This document shows, piece by piece, positions 52,914-62,372 of a stretch of DNA of 64,000 nt. The notes beneath the pieces are model-generated. The model did not search any database and was not told the DNA's origin. It was given only the letters and a program-made list of their open reading frames with translations. The stretch's first letter is position 1. Each line of letters starts with the position of its first letter. A program made the position numbers and the translations under genes. The stretch comes from a bacterium (GTDB lineage: Bacteria > Orphanbacterota > Orphanbacteria > Orphanbacterales > Orphanbacteraceae): positions 671,892-735,891 of the forward strand of contig JALGYY010000017.1 in assembly GCA_025782575.1 (NCBI GenBank). Direction: 5' to 3'.

Positions 52914-55027
52914 CGAACGACCGCCTTCCCCAGGCCGACATTTCCGGCCTGATCGGTGACCCTCAGGATAATCACCTGCTCCCCTTCCCCATCCGCTTCA
53001 ACGGTAAACGAAAACTCCTCCTGTTTGGAATCGTAGATCTCATCGGCAGGGTCGACGGCATGCCATTCTTCGGCGTTCAGGGAATACTCCGCCCGGAGAA
53101 GAGGGCTCGATTCGTCCGTGGCCCGTCCCTTGACATTCACCCGGCTCCCCTCCCGCCTAGCCCCGAGCTCCATAACGCCCGGCGCCGTATTGTCCACTTC
53201 AAACTGGGAGCTCACCTTGGAACCCTCGAGAGCCGTCGCTTCGGGATTCGCTCCGATATCCTTTGCCACCACTCGCACCCGGTACACGCCGTCAGGCATG
53301 GAGCGGGTGTCCCACGAGTAGTAATTCATCTTCAGATCTTCATCGAACAGTTTCCAGTCCACATCACCTTCCGCCCGATAGAAGACATCGTAAATCAGCT
53401 TGTCTCCATTCTCGTCGGCAGCCTCCCATCGAAGAGTACGAATCGCTCTCGTCCAGAGTTCGAGCGCCTTGCCGGGACCGGAGTCGCTCAACTGCACGGG
53501 GTAATACTCGATTCGCGTACCATCGGAGAGGACCTGGTGCATCGTCTCCGGACGGGGATCGGCGGGGCCGTCGAAGAAATTATTATCGGCGTGCACGACG
53601 TTCACGCTGAATACCCTCGGCGCCAGGTTATGTTCTTTGAAAGCCACTTTCACTCGATCGACCCGGGGGGTGGCGCTCCCGTTTCCACTCAGTTCGGCGC
53701 GCCATTGCAGAAAGCGGCCCGCCGGGGATCGAATCGCACCACCATCATCCCCTGATCCGATCTCTTCCCAGTCAGCCCAGGTGTCGTCAGGCGATTCCGT
53801 GTTGCCCGTCCGCGTCGAGAAAGTGACGGATGTCTTGCCCGGTGTCTCCCCCCACCACCGCAGCTTCCCCCACTTCGCCAGGTTGATCACGTCCTTCGTC
53901 TCAGATTCGTATGTTCCTTCTTCGGCGTAACCAGCGGCGAGATGATAGATTGCCCCCTGGTTTCCTGTCCCGATATAGACAGATCCGCCGGTCCGGCAAA
54001 GCGTCAGCAGCTGGGATTCACTGATCTCTTCCAGATCGGTTCCTTCACCCTCCGGCGAAATCCGGACGAGCTTGCCGGGAGTTCCCGTACCGGCCAGGAG
54101 GTTTCCGTCCCCTTCTGAGATAATCGTAAACAGATACTCGGCTTCGGACTGCCAGAGAAGATGAACCGCACCGTTCGGATCGATCCGATAGATGAGACCT
54201 TTTTTCCCGCTCTCCGACACCCCCCCGTTTCCATTGGAATTCTTTTTCTTCTTCGATGATTCGTCCCCCGCCACAGCAACGTAGATCGTACCGTCTTCCA
54301 TAGCGACGATGTCACCGACTTCATCGCGAGGGGAATCGAAGATCACACGCGCCTCGCCCGATTTGTCGATCGACATCACGAGGCCGTTCCCGTCGCCGCC
54401 AAGAAGGAGGCGTTTTCGTGGATCGTCCCAGATCAATGTAAGTGCGTTCGTCTCCGGCGAGTCGTAGAACAGTTCCCCGTTCCCGCTACGATCGATCTTA
54501 TAGATCTTGCCCCGCTCCCCCGTGCCCGCATAAAGGGTTCCAGAATCATCGAATTCGAGCGACCAGATGTAATGCTCCGGCGAATCGAAAAAAGTGCGGG
54601 ACTCTCCATTCTTGTCTATCCGGTAGATCACTCCATCCGGGGATGTGCCCGCGTAGAGCTCGCCGTCCGGCCCCAACTCGAGAGAGAGAATGTCGAACTC
54701 AATCGAGTCGAACAACAGTTCGGTCTTACCGTCCGAATCGACTCGGAACACCTTTCCTTCATCCCCCGTGCCGACATAAAGATTGCCATCGTCGTCGGCA
54801 ATGATGATCCATACATAATATTCTTCGATTTCGCCGAATTCATCGAGCGAAGGAGCCAGCTCGAGGGTACCGAGAACGCCGATGGTGATCCCGTTCGCCT
54901 CCCCTTCCGAAACATCATCCCGGCCTGAAACAGTCCAGAACGCCGTCTCGACAGCAGAAGCGGAACCCCCTCCGAACAAAAGCAGAAAAAGACCGGCGAG
55001 AGCGATCGGTCGCAACCGTTTATTCAT
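52910..55027 (-). CDS. Secreted beta-propeller protein with C-terminal Ig-like domains
   Basis: The 705-aa product has a signal peptide (LRPIALAGLFLLLFGGGSASA). About seven propeller repeats of roughly 45-50 residues follow (e.g. GNLYVGTGDEGKVFRVDSDG, GTLYAGTGERGKIYKIDRSG). One is interrupted by a low-complexity loop, SSKKKKNSNGNGG. The second half holds a jelly-roll-like region and two Ig/fibronectin-like domains (SMPDGVYRVRVVAKDIGANP; FTVEADGEGEQVIILRVTDQAGN). No catalytic residues are apparent. It is probably a surface-binding or scaffold protein. Translational coupling to the M16 pair suggests a joint role, which is inference. Confidence 0.78.
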   Translation of the reverse strand: MNKRLRPIALAGLFLLLFGGGSASAVETAFWTVSGRDDVSEGEANGITIGVLGTLELAPSLDEFGEIEEYYVWIIIADDDGNLYVGTGDEGKVFRVDSDGKTELLFDSIEFDILSLELGPDGELYAGTSPDGVIYRIDKNGESRTFFDSPEHYIWSLEFDDSGTLYAGTGERGKIYKIDRSGNGELFYDSPETNALTLIWDDPRKRLLLGGDGNGLVMSIDKSGEARVIFDSPRDEVGDIVAMEDGTIYVAVAGDESSKKKKNSNGNGGVSESGKKGLIYRIDPNGAVHLLWQSEAEYLFTIISEGDGNLLAGTGTPGKLVRISPEGEGTDLEEISESQLLTLCRTGGSVYIGTGNQGAIYHLAAGYAEEGTYESETKDVINLAKWGKLRWWGETPGKTSVTFSTRTGNTESPDDTWADWEEIGSGDDGGAIRSPAGRFLQWRAELSGNGSATPRVDRVKVAFKEHNLAPRVFSVNVVHADNNFFDGPADPRPETMHQVLSDGTRIEYYPVQLSDSGPGKALELWTRAIRTLRWEAADENGDKLIYDVFYRAEGDVDWKLFDEDLKMNYYSWDTRSMPDGVYRVRVVAKDIGANPEATALEGSKVSSQFEVDNTAPGVMELGARREGSRVNVKGRATDESSPLLRAEYSLNAEEWHAVDPADEIYDSKQEEFSFTVEADGEGEQVIILRVTDQAGNVGLGKAVVR

Positions 55028-55067
55028 ATCTAAAACTCCAGTGCCGCGAGCGATGCGGCCCCATGGT

Positions 55068-56825
55068 TCAATGCGCTTTCCGGTCCACGGTAATCGGAAG
55101 CACTTTGCACCCTGTGATGACGAAATCGAAGGAATAACTCTCTGAGGCTACCACGGCGCCGCTGCTGAACGCTCCGTCGTCGGAGTGGTGGCCATCTGTG
55201 AATACCGACAGGACTGATCCTGGCAATCGGGGCATGGATCGCCCGTCGATTGTCGCGCCGGTCGAGCTGTCGAAAAGCTGGCAGTAGATTCGGTCATTCG
55301 TCCGAAACCCCTTCATGATGGCGACCAGACCTTCCATCGTCTTCGCGCTGAATCGATTGGGATCCCGCTTGTTGTCATAGACCTCCGACGCCGCCGCGTC
55401 ACAGACCCGGAGAAGATAGTTGCCGTCCGGGAGATCGTTCGGGAGATCCAGCTCGATCGGTATCGACTCCGTCTCACCCCGATAATGCCGGATCATGACC
55501 GAACCGTGAATCGTCTGCCCCGGCCGAACATCGGCCCGATCGATATCCATCGATTCGATATGTGCTGTCCGGCGTCCATCGAGAACGGATACATGAATAT
55601 CCACTTTCTCCAGCTCAGTTCGGACCACCGGGCTGTTGCCCAGAATCTGTATGGGAAACGCCACGTCCCCGGCCGCCTCGGACATCGCTGCCGGCGAACT
55701 GTAGACATTCTCGAGATCGAATGGTTCATGCCCATCCCAGAAATAGGTGGTGCGGATATGAATGGTGCCGTCCCCCCAGAGTTTCTCCCGATGGCCGATG
55801 GAGTTTCGGGTCGCCCAGGCGGCGAGTGTGGGAGTGAGTGACTTATGTTTCAGGGCACGGTAGTGGAACTGATCGCTCCTGACCCCGGGAACCTCCACAG
55901 TAACAGTAACGGGAATCGTCTCCGCTTCCACCGAGAGGTCGCCGGCAATCGCCGTCCGCCTGTCCTGGACCATGGCGCCTACAGTCTCGATGGGCGAACC
56001 GATCTTGAAAGAGAGCCCGCGGCTCGGCATGACGGTATGGATCTCAACAGATACAAGCGGCCAAGTCACACTTCCTGACTGGAAAAACGGATGGCCGAAT
56101 GCAACGAGTCGCTCCCCGTCCACCCAGGTGATCGTTCCGATCGCCGTCAGATTGGCGTCCCCCGACAACAGTCGGACACCAACGCCCGCGCCGGGTAACG
56201 GCTCCCATCCGGACCCGCTTCCGCTTCCGCTGCCGTCGCCTACGCCCCCGATAGTCGTCACCATCCCCTGTTCCAGGAAGAAATCTTCGATCTCCCCTGC
56301 GATTTCAGGTGCGAAACCGGAGACGGCGATGGGGGTGGCGATCGGGCGGGGTCTCCCGCTCATCTCATGCAGGTTCAGCCGGGCCAGGTTATCGTAATCC
56401 TGCTTGAGGGATGCCTGCGTCTCTTCGGCCGCATACCGGTCGAGAACATCGACCATTTCACCGATCGGCGTCACTCCCGCAAGCGGAATCCGCGCTCCCG
56501 ACCAGGCGAACGCCAGCGCACCGGCCATTCGCCCGTCGATGTAGACTGGTGAGCCGCTCATCCCTCCGGCGATCCCGGAGAGTTCCGTGCCGAGCCCGGA
56601 GACTCGCACAAGGATCATGTCGCCGGCCGAGCCCCTGCCGTGAATGACATCGACTACTTCAACCTGAAGCGTATCGATACGAGTCCCCTCGACAACAGTG
56701 AGCGCATAACCGGACATGCCTCGTCGGAGCTCATCGACACCGATGAACGGACTATCTTCGGAAGCGCTGGCTATCGCAGTGATGAACAGCCCCGCGAGCA
56801 GGACCCTGATCAAGCTGAATGTCAT
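55068..56825 (-). CDS. Secreted S55 (SpoIVB-like) serine protease domain protein
   Basis: The start is ATG 56825 (MTFSLIRVLLAGLFITAIASA), with AAGGAA 6 nt upstream; the track adds 62 codons from inside the next gene. The 585-aa protein has a signal peptide. An S55-type peptidase domain lies at about residues 28-200, with VDELRRGMSGYALTVVEGT at the start and the catalytic Ser in GGMSGSPVYIDGRMAGALAFAW. A flexible Gly/Ser stretch (SGSGSGSG) sits near residue 205. Beta-rich domains make up the C-terminal half. SpoIVB cleaves a membrane-bound factor during sporulation; homologues outside Firmicutes have unknown substrates. The gene is 35 nt after the PHP-hydrolase gene. Confidence 0.82.
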   Translation of the reverse strand: MTFSLIRVLLAGLFITAIASASEDSPFIGVDELRRGMSGYALTVVEGTRIDTLQVEVVDVIHGRGSAGDMILVRVSGLGTELSGIAGGMSGSPVYIDGRMAGALAFAWSGARIPLAGVTPIGEMVDVLDRYAAEETQASLKQDYDNLARLNLHEMSGRPRPIATPIAVSGFAPEIAGEIEDFFLEQGMVTTIGGVGDGSGSGSGSGWEPLPGAGVGVRLLSGDANLTAIGTITWVDGERLVAFGHPFFQSGSVTWPLVSVEIHTVMPSRGLSFKIGSPIETVGAMVQDRRTAIAGDLSVEAETIPVTVTVEVPGVRSDQFHYRALKHKSLTPTLAAWATRNSIGHREKLWGDGTIHIRTTYFWDGHEPFDLENVYSSPAAMSEAAGDVAFPIQILGNSPVVRTELEKVDIHVSVLDGRRTAHIESMDIDRADVRPGQTIHGSVMIRHYRGETESIPIELDLPNDLPDGNYLLRVCDAAASEVYDNKRDPNRFSAKTMEGLVAIMKGFRTNDRIYCQLFDSSTGATIDGRSMPRLPGSVLSVFTDGHHSDDGAFSSGAVVASESYSFDFVITGCKVLPITVDRKAH

Positions 56826-56860
56826 GCCATTCCTTTCGCGGGCAGGGCCGCCAGGGATTC

Positions 56861-59197
56861 TTATCTCACACCAGGAGGATCGAACTTCCCGTTCAGGTTC
56901 CAATCCACCCAGATCGGGTTCGTGAAGGCGACCGGACGAACCGACTCCCCATTCGGTCCGACCGCGATCGGATCGAGCGATCTCCTGCCGGTGACCACCG
57001 CTACCAGCCATGTATCCTGATAGATTGCCACGCTCTCCGTGATCCGAACATGGGTGGGATCGCCGCCGCCGTCTATCTGTTTTTCGGCCACCACTCCCCC
57101 ATTCCCGAATATGCGGAGGCGGTCCAGATGAATCCAGCCGGGGGCATCGATCTCTACTACTAGATCAACGAGGCCGTCGCCGCCGGCCAGCAGATCCCCG
57201 GGCTCCCCCCGTCCATTGGCGGTCATCTGCAGCAGCGGACCTGTAGACACGGACAGGCGGCCCGATCGGAGCGCCTCCGCGAGCGCCTCCGGACTCGGGT
57301 CGTTCCCCCGGAGGTCGACGTAGTTCTTCGGGAGTCCGATTGTGCCGGGATCGAGACTCTTTACTCCCGAGTTCCCCGTGGCGAACAGCCGTTTGCCGAG
57401 GTTCAGCAGGTGGAACCAATCCTGGAGCACACGGGAAGCTTCGTCCAGCCCCCCCAGACTGACCACTTCGATCAGATCGAAATCGTAACTCTCTTCCACA
57501 TTATTCGTCAGTCCTGTCGAAGGGTCGAGGCCGATCGCTCCGAAGTAGCCGTTCGCGGGATCTCTCGGCGAGTGAACGTGGACGAGCGGCTTCGACTTGA
57601 TATTTCGGAAAATTCGAAATAACTGGGTAGGTGACTTCCCTTCCGGACCGCCGGAACCGACAGATCCGACCGCCCCTTCGGGAGTGACCGGGAAGAGACC
57701 GAAGCGCCCCACACTCGTCAACCGAACCTCTTCGCCGCCAATGACAAGGGGAGGTCCATTGTTGTTCAAGCTGGGCTCATCGTGCACGAAACCCTGGTCG
57801 GCGATCACAATAATATCGAGCCCGGCCGCGGCCGACGCGGCCTTCAGTTCTGAGAGCGTGATCGGACAATCGAGACTCGCGATCGTATGTTGATGGAGAT
57901 CAACCGACACGAGATCACCGGGATCGATTTCACGCTTGAGATAAAAAGTAAGCGAGAGCGAATCGCCCGGATCGATTTCAATTTCCTGTGAGTGGACAGA
58001 GAACTCGTTCCCGGCTGTCGCGGTCAGCCGGTAGTCCCCTTTGGGAAGGCGGATTCGTCCGGACCCGGTAGCCGTGCGTACGCGATCGATCGGAGGGAAA
58101 CGACCGGGGGTAGCCGGCATCCTTGAGCCATCCATCATGCGGACGATGACTTCGCCGGCGAGAACGCCCCCCCCACCTTTTTCGATCTGGAAACGGACTT
58201 CCCCCTGCTCGGGAAGTCGAAGTGAGATCTCCCGAGATTGCTCGAGAGCCGCATTGAAGCTTTTCCACCGTCCTGTCGCGCCACCGGGATAGCAAGCGGC
58301 GGCCTTGTAGAGCCCCGGCTCCAGTGGTGCCCGGAACCGGCCGTCGGCATCGGTTCGAGCGTAACCGATGATCCCTTTTTGAGAGCGTATCTCCACCAGA
58401 GCGCCGGCCGCAGGGCCCCCACCGCCGTCCCCGATCACCCGGCCGAGAACCGGCACCGTGCTTCGACCGGAGACTTCGGAGTACAGGGTGATGAGATCGC
58501 TATCCCAGACGTAGAACTTGCGCCGGAGGGTGGTCGTACTCTTTGCGCGCACTCCGAATGGTCTGATCGGGAGGCTGACCGAGCCTTCCATACGAGGCTG
58601 TACCGTCAGGGCGTTCGACGAGTACCAGCCATAACAGACATCTTCTGACCAGAAGAGAATAATCGGGGAATCCGGCGAAGGCTCTTCCGCCGCCGGCTCT
58701 CCCGAACCGAGAAAACCGAAATGTGGAAGAAACGGTATCGTCAGGCCGAGTGCGAATCGGTCAGCGGTGACGACATCGGCCAGATCAGTTCGGAGATCGT
58801 TTCCGAATTCGGTAGTCACCGAAACAAAAGGATCTCCCCCGTGAATCTGATAGGTCGTCGTGATCCTGACCTGGTCGTTCCTGCTGTCTACTCCCATGAG
58901 GCGCACACCGGCCCTGCCATCACCCTGAAAGATTTCCATCGAGTCGTAACGAGCCTGGCGGGGAAAATCGTCGTTCAGCGCGAGAACGGCCTGCCCCCAG
59001 GAGTCTTCTTCGCCGACGGGCGCCGCGTCGATGATCCAGCCACCGCTCCGCGCGGCGCCGAGAGGATGGTCGGGCGCGCTCACCACCACGCGAATCAAAT
59101 TATTCTCCAGGAGTACATCCCCCGGACGGCTCATGGCGGCAGGTCCGTGAAGCAGATCGGATTGTGTCTGGATCACGCGGACCGTGGGGGCCGCCAT
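56861..59197 (-). CDS. Secreted CehA/PHP-domain metallohydrolase-like protein
   Basis: The track start (ATG 59197) is probably not the true one. The frame continues upstream without a stop to about 59296 and encodes a clean signal peptide, NGPIPVLTLIILAVLLASGNSMA, but no ATG, GTG or TTG is present there; CTG 59290 or ATC 59296 are the only candidates. The mature protein (about 775 aa) has two beta domains, a carboxypeptidase-regulatory-like domain (about 255-330) and a PHP-type hydrolase (about 430-700). The latter has DLHQHTIASLDC, IADQGF, VHVHSPRD and FATGNSGV metal-site features. The metal-dependent reaction is unknown. Confidence 0.78.
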   Translation of the reverse strand: MAAPTVRVIQTQSDLLHGPAAMSRPGDVLLENNLIRVVVSAPDHPLGAARSGGWIIDAAPVGEEDSWGQAVLALNDDFPRQARYDSMEIFQGDGRAGVRLMGVDSRNDQVRITTTYQIHGGDPFVSVTTEFGNDLRTDLADVVTADRFALGLTIPFLPHFGFLGSGEPAAEEPSPDSPIILFWSEDVCYGWYSSNALTVQPRMEGSVSLPIRPFGVRAKSTTTLRRKFYVWDSDLITLYSEVSGRSTVPVLGRVIGDGGGGPAAGALVEIRSQKGIIGYARTDADGRFRAPLEPGLYKAAACYPGGATGRWKSFNAALEQSREISLRLPEQGEVRFQIEKGGGGVLAGEVIVRMMDGSRMPATPGRFPPIDRVRTATGSGRIRLPKGDYRLTATAGNEFSVHSQEIEIDPGDSLSLTFYLKREIDPGDLVSVDLHQHTIASLDCPITLSELKAASAAAGLDIIVIADQGFVHDEPSLNNNGPPLVIGGEEVRLTSVGRFGLFPVTPEGAVGSVGSGGPEGKSPTQLFRIFRNIKSKPLVHVHSPRDPANGYFGAIGLDPSTGLTNNVEESYDFDLIEVVSLGGLDEASRVLQDWFHLLNLGKRLFATGNSGVKSLDPGTIGLPKNYVDLRGNDPSPEALAEALRSGRLSVSTGPLLQMTANGRGEPGDLLAGGDGLVDLVVEIDAPGWIHLDRLRIFGNGGVVAEKQIDGGGDPTHVRITESVAIYQDTWLVAVVTGRRSLDPIAVGPNGESVRPVAFTNPIWVDWNLNGKFDPPGVR

Positions 59198-59299
59198 CGA
59201 ATTCCCAGAGGCGAGAAGAACGGCGAGAATAATCAGGGTGAGGACCGGAATCGGGCCGTTACGCCGGCCTCGACATGCAACATGAATCAGGGAGATGGG

Positions 59300-59980
59300 T
59301 CAGTTCCTCCCACGCAGCAACATGAACCGGACGAGTTGAAGCGCCGCCATCGCCGCTGCCGCCACGTAGGTCAGTGCCGCGGCTGTGAGTACTTTCTTGG
59401 CGCCGACCATCTCATCCATCGAGAGATAGCCTCCGGTCTCCAGCTGAACGAGCGCCCTCCGGCTGGCATTGAACTCGACCGGCAGAGTGACCACATGAAA
59501 GAGGACCGCGAACGCGAACAGTAGAATACCGATATCGATGAGAATCGAAAAATGGGAAATGAAGCCGATCAGGAATAGCGGGAAAGCGAGCTTCGATCCG
59601 ATATTCGCGAGGGGGAAGACGTTGTGTCGCAGATTCAGGGGGAAATAACCTTTGCCATGCTGCAAAGCATGCCCTACTTCGTGGGCGGCCACACTGATCG
59701 CCGCAATCGAGGACGAACCGTAGTTCCCCTCGGATAGTCTGACTCTCCTCGACCGGGGATCGTAGTGATCAGTCAGAACGCCGGGGACGGATTCGACCGG
59801 CACCTCCATGATCATGTTTCTCTGCAGGATACTCGCCGCTACTTCCGCGCCGGTCCGTCCCGCACTTGTTCTGACCTCCCCATACTTTCTATAGGTCGAG
59901 CGAACTTTCTGCTGCGCCCACATGGAGAGCAGGAGAGCGGGTATCAGTAGGAACATGGTAGAATCAAAAAAAAGAGGCAT
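59300..59980 (-). CDS. YugP-type membrane zinc metallopeptidase
   Basis: The start is ATG 59980 (MPLFFDSTMFLLIPALLLSM), with GGAAGGA 5 nt upstream. The 226-aa protein has an N-terminal membrane helix, the zinc motif AAHEVGHALQH at about residue 98 with a further Glu (PVEFNASRRAL), and three more helices. This matches the YugP/DUF2265 family of small membrane metalloproteases. The substrate is unknown. Its stop lies just before the PHP-protein frame, whose ribosome site overlaps the YugP stop codon. Confidence 0.88.
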   Translation of the reverse strand: MPLFFDSTMFLLIPALLLSMWAQQKVRSTYRKYGEVRTSAGRTGAEVAASILQRNMIMEVPVESVPGVLTDHYDPRSRRVRLSEGNYGSSSIAAISVAAHEVGHALQHGKGYFPLNLRHNVFPLANIGSKLAFPLFLIGFISHFSILIDIGILLFAFAVLFHVVTLPVEFNASRRALVQLETGGYLSMDEMVGAKKVLTAAALTYVAAAAMAALQLVRFMLLRGRN

Positions 59981-60132
59981 GTTGTCCTTCCTTCCAGAAC
60001 GCCGGAACGGCTTCCCGATATTCACCGCTTGAAGAGACACCCGGTTCCAGGTTTCCGCCTCTATCTTATTTCATAGCAACGGTGATCGGAAATTGCAAGG
60101 CCGCGGGGAAGGGGGATCCATGGCAAAAAGAG

Positions 60133-60161
60133 AAGCGATCCCCTCTGAACAGGGATCGCTT
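60133..60161 (-). terminator. Hairpin terminator downstream of the HTH gene
   Basis: A 10-bp inverted repeat AAGCGATCCC / GGGATCGCTT with a 9-nt loop is followed on the minus strand by CTCTTTTTGCC. It lies about 100 nt past the HTH gene's stop. Confidence 0.75.
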
Positions 60162-60262
60162 CCGGATTTCAATCGCGTTTCGAGCCGGTGCGAAGAGGTT
60201 CTGGCGCTGCCCGTATCAGCTCACAAAAGGGAGCTTGAGTGAGCCGGTCAGGCCGGAAACAA

Positions 60263-60481
60263 TCAGACTCTGGTCTTTTCCTTGGCGTGGGAGGCTTCTG
60301 TCACCTCTTCGCCTGTCCAGCCATCCTGGAACAGCTCGTCCAGCCGGTCCTTGGAGAACCGCCACTGCCCACCGATCTTCAGCCCCGGGATCTTCTTCTC
60401 TTTCGCAAGCTTGTAGAGTGTCGCCCGCGTAATATGCAGGTAATCCGCAGCCGCACCGACGTCCAAAATTTCCTTCGCCAT
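60263..60481 (-). CDS. Excisionase-type (MerR-like) HTH DNA-binding protein
   Basis: The 72-aa protein has the HTH_17 pattern: ILDVGAAADYLHITRATLYKLAKEKKIPGLKIGGQWRFSKDRLDELF, a winged helix with the conserved IG..WRF..DRLD. GAGGTG lies 4 nt before the ATG. These small proteins serve as excisionases or as transcription regulators. No integrase or att site is recognised nearby, so a regulatory role is more likely. It has a terminator of its own. Confidence 0.85.
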   Translation of the reverse strand: MAKEILDVGAAADYLHITRATLYKLAKEKKIPGLKIGGQWRFSKDRLDELFQDGWTGEEVTEASHAKEKTRV

Positions 60482-60784
60482 TCAGCACCTCGCTCGAAGA
60501 TTTAAGTCTTAGATGGCTCAATCACGCTTACATTTTCTGTATCGGCGTTTTCGGGCCGCACTTGAGCTGTATTTGTCGTTCCTGACCACTTTTCGGCTGT
60601 TGAAGGGCGACCTGTTAGCCTTTTGATAACAACAGCTTGGGGAGAGGGCCCCGGAAGTGTGTCCTCGGCGGACTCAGCAGATCCGGAAGAGGGGCAGATG
60701 GGGGTACCAGTCCGGCCCCGAACGGCATTAATACCGATCGCAGAATGCTGGTAAGAAGTGCGGGGGTAGAAGCCCGGGCCCGGA
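60482..60784. other. Intergenic region between outer-membrane protein and HTH gene
   Basis: No confident gene. A 115-codon minus-strand ORF (60502-60849) begins inside the outer-membrane protein gene in another frame and has no ribosome site or signal sequence, so it is not called. Confidence 0.35.
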
Positions 60785-61789
60785 TTAGAAGTGGTAGCGC
60801 AATCCGGCGCCGAACAGAAAACCGCTGAAGTCGATCTCGATAGGGTCACCCGGCCTCGCCACCCAGCTTCCGGTCAAAGCTGTCGCGGGGAACCAATCAT
60901 CCCACACGGTGGCGACCCCGCCCGTCTGATTCCACCCCGTCAGGATCGGGGTTCCCGTTTCATCCGAGGCGGCAAACTGGGAATTCGCGGAACTGTTCCA
61001 CTCGAGCTGATCGAGCAGGAGTGACTGGAAACCGGCTACCCACGAAAGTGAGAGGAACGATGTGTAATACTCCTCGCCACCCACTTTGATATGAAAACTT
61101 CCGGCCGTCTGGTTTGCCGAGAGCAATGTGGGGGGCGGAATCGATCCGAAGTCGCGTGGTGGGAGAAAGAGCTCCATCTGGTGTGTCCCGCGAGCGAGAC
61201 CGCCACCCAGGCCGAAGAAGAGATCTCGCCGCGATCCCAGAAACAGGATCCTACGTTGAAAAGTCTCTTTCGGCAGATAGAAAAGGGCCGTCAAGTCGAG
61301 GCTGAGAACCTGATCGGTGATCACAGCGCCGAACGCGTTTTCTCCCATTCGGGTGGAAGATCCGATTCGGGACCCTGTCAATTCGAGCCCCATCCGCGAA
61401 CCAAGCCCGGGGAGAACAACCGCTTCGGGAAACTTGACTCGTCCGCTCATGGAGACCGCGTAGGCATTGGTCAGATCGCTGAAACCATTGCCTGACCAGC
61501 CCAGATCCTGCACGGAGCCGAACTGCTCGTTCACGGCCTGGAACATCGCCTCGATCGACGCAATGGCATCTGTTGTCCTTAAGGTCGTAGCCAGATCGGA
61601 TTGATTGAAGCCACCTGTGAGAGAGAGTGACCAGAGTTTTTCCTTTTCCGCTACGATCGCGTCCAGATCAAGCTCGATCAAATCGGGATCGAACAGATCG
61701 TCCGGCGCGGGTGGGAAACGGTCAGCAAATACACATGTAGCCTGGACGATCCAGAGAGCGGTTACAGCAATGATTGTTCGGCGAACCAT
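60785..61789 (-). CDS. Outer-membrane beta-barrel protein, unknown function
   Basis: The start is ATG 61789 (MVRRTIIAVTALWIVQATCVFA), a signal peptide; the track adds 13 codons. The 334-aa product has a short acidic N-terminal region (DDLFDPDLIELDLDAIVAEKEK). It then has amphipathic strands and turns typical of a barrel, ending in FLFGAGLRYHF with the terminal Phe used for BAM-mediated insertion. No family is recognised. It is transcribed in the same direction as hsp20 but is separated from it by a terminator-like hairpin. Confidence 0.7.
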   Translation of the reverse strand: MVRRTIIAVTALWIVQATCVFADRFPPAPDDLFDPDLIELDLDAIVAEKEKLWSLSLTGGFNQSDLATTLRTTDAIASIEAMFQAVNEQFGSVQDLGWSGNGFSDLTNAYAVSMSGRVKFPEAVVLPGLGSRMGLELTGSRIGSSTRMGENAFGAVITDQVLSLDLTALFYLPKETFQRRILFLGSRRDLFFGLGGGLARGTHQMELFLPPRDFGSIPPPTLLSANQTAGSFHIKVGGEEYYTSFLSLSWVAGFQSLLLDQLEWNSSANSQFAASDETGTPILTGWNQTGGVATVWDDWFPATALTGSWVARPGDPIEIDFSGFLFGAGLRYHF

Positions 61790-61855
61790 CCAGAACCCCC
61801 GTGTAGAGAAGATACTTACTATAGCCACACGATTCGCGGGATGTCAATATCATGA

Positions 61856-61915
61856 AGAAAAGGGGGAAGCCCGTACCGTGCCCCGTGTTAGGGCCGGCTG
61901 TCGGACTCCCCCGTG
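61856..61915 (-). terminator. Possible terminator after hsp20
   Basis: On the minus strand GGGGGA and TCCCCC arms flank a GC-rich loop and are followed by CCTTTTCTTC, within 80 nt of the hsp20 stop. The loop is long, so confidence is limited. Confidence 0.4.
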
Positions 61916-61934
61916 AACGACCTCATGAGGCCGG

Positions 61935-62372
61935 TTACTTGACCTTGATTGCCACCTGGCGAGGTTTCGTTTCCTCTACTTTCGGCACTCGGATCGACAG
62001 AACGCCGTCCTTGTATTCAGCCATGACTTTCTCGGATTCCACTCCTTCCGGGAGTCGGAAGGTCCGTTCAAAACTCCCCCGAAAGCGCTCCACTCGCTTG
62101 AATTCGGCCCTTTCGAGGCTCTTGTCGCCGTTCCGCTCTCCGCTGATCTTGAGAACGTCTTCTTCAACGAAGATCTTGATCTTCTCTTTCTGAATACCCG
62201 GGAGATCGATGGTGATAAGGAAATGATCCTTCTCCTCGATCACATCGCTGCTCGGCACCCAGCCGCGCTTCTCTCCTGTGGCGGGGAGCAGGCTCCCCTG
62301 GAAGAACTCATTCAACATCTTATCGAATCCGAAATCATCCCTGTACATCGGGCTGCACTTTACGAGTCTCAT
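61935..62372 (-). CDS. Small heat-shock protein, Hsp20/alpha-crystallin family
   Basis: ATG 62372 (MRLVKCSPMYRDD) is chosen because GGAG lies 7 nt upstream; the track's ATG at 62378 is only 1 nt from it. The 145-aa product has the alpha-crystallin domain at about 38-130 (SSDVIEEKDHFLITIDLPGIQKEKIKIFVEEDVLKISGER ... GSFERTFRLPEGV ... YKDGVLSIRVPK). A short C-terminal tail has an IXV-type motif (AIKV). It is an ATP-independent holdase chaperone. No CIRCE element is seen upstream. Confidence 0.95.
   Translation of the reverse strand: MRLVKCSPMYRDDFGFDKMLNEFFQGSLLPATGEKRGWVPSSDVIEEKDHFLITIDLPGIQKEKIKIFVEEDVLKISGERNGDKSLERAEFKRVERFRGSFERTFRLPEGVESEKVMAEYKDGVLSIRVPKVEETKPRQVAIKVK

Noticed and set aside
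58721-59524. 267-codon plus-strand ORF
   Set aside because: It is antisense to the PHP-hydrolase and YugP genes and lacks a start site or family pattern.
60263-60481. HTH protein as the mark of an integrated phage or island
   Set aside because: No integrase, tRNA-adjacent att repeat or phage gene is seen around it.
60502-60849. 115-codon minus-strand ORF between the barrel and HTH genes
   Set aside because: It starts within the barrel gene in another frame, has no ribosome site or signal peptide, and has no recognisable composition of a real protein.
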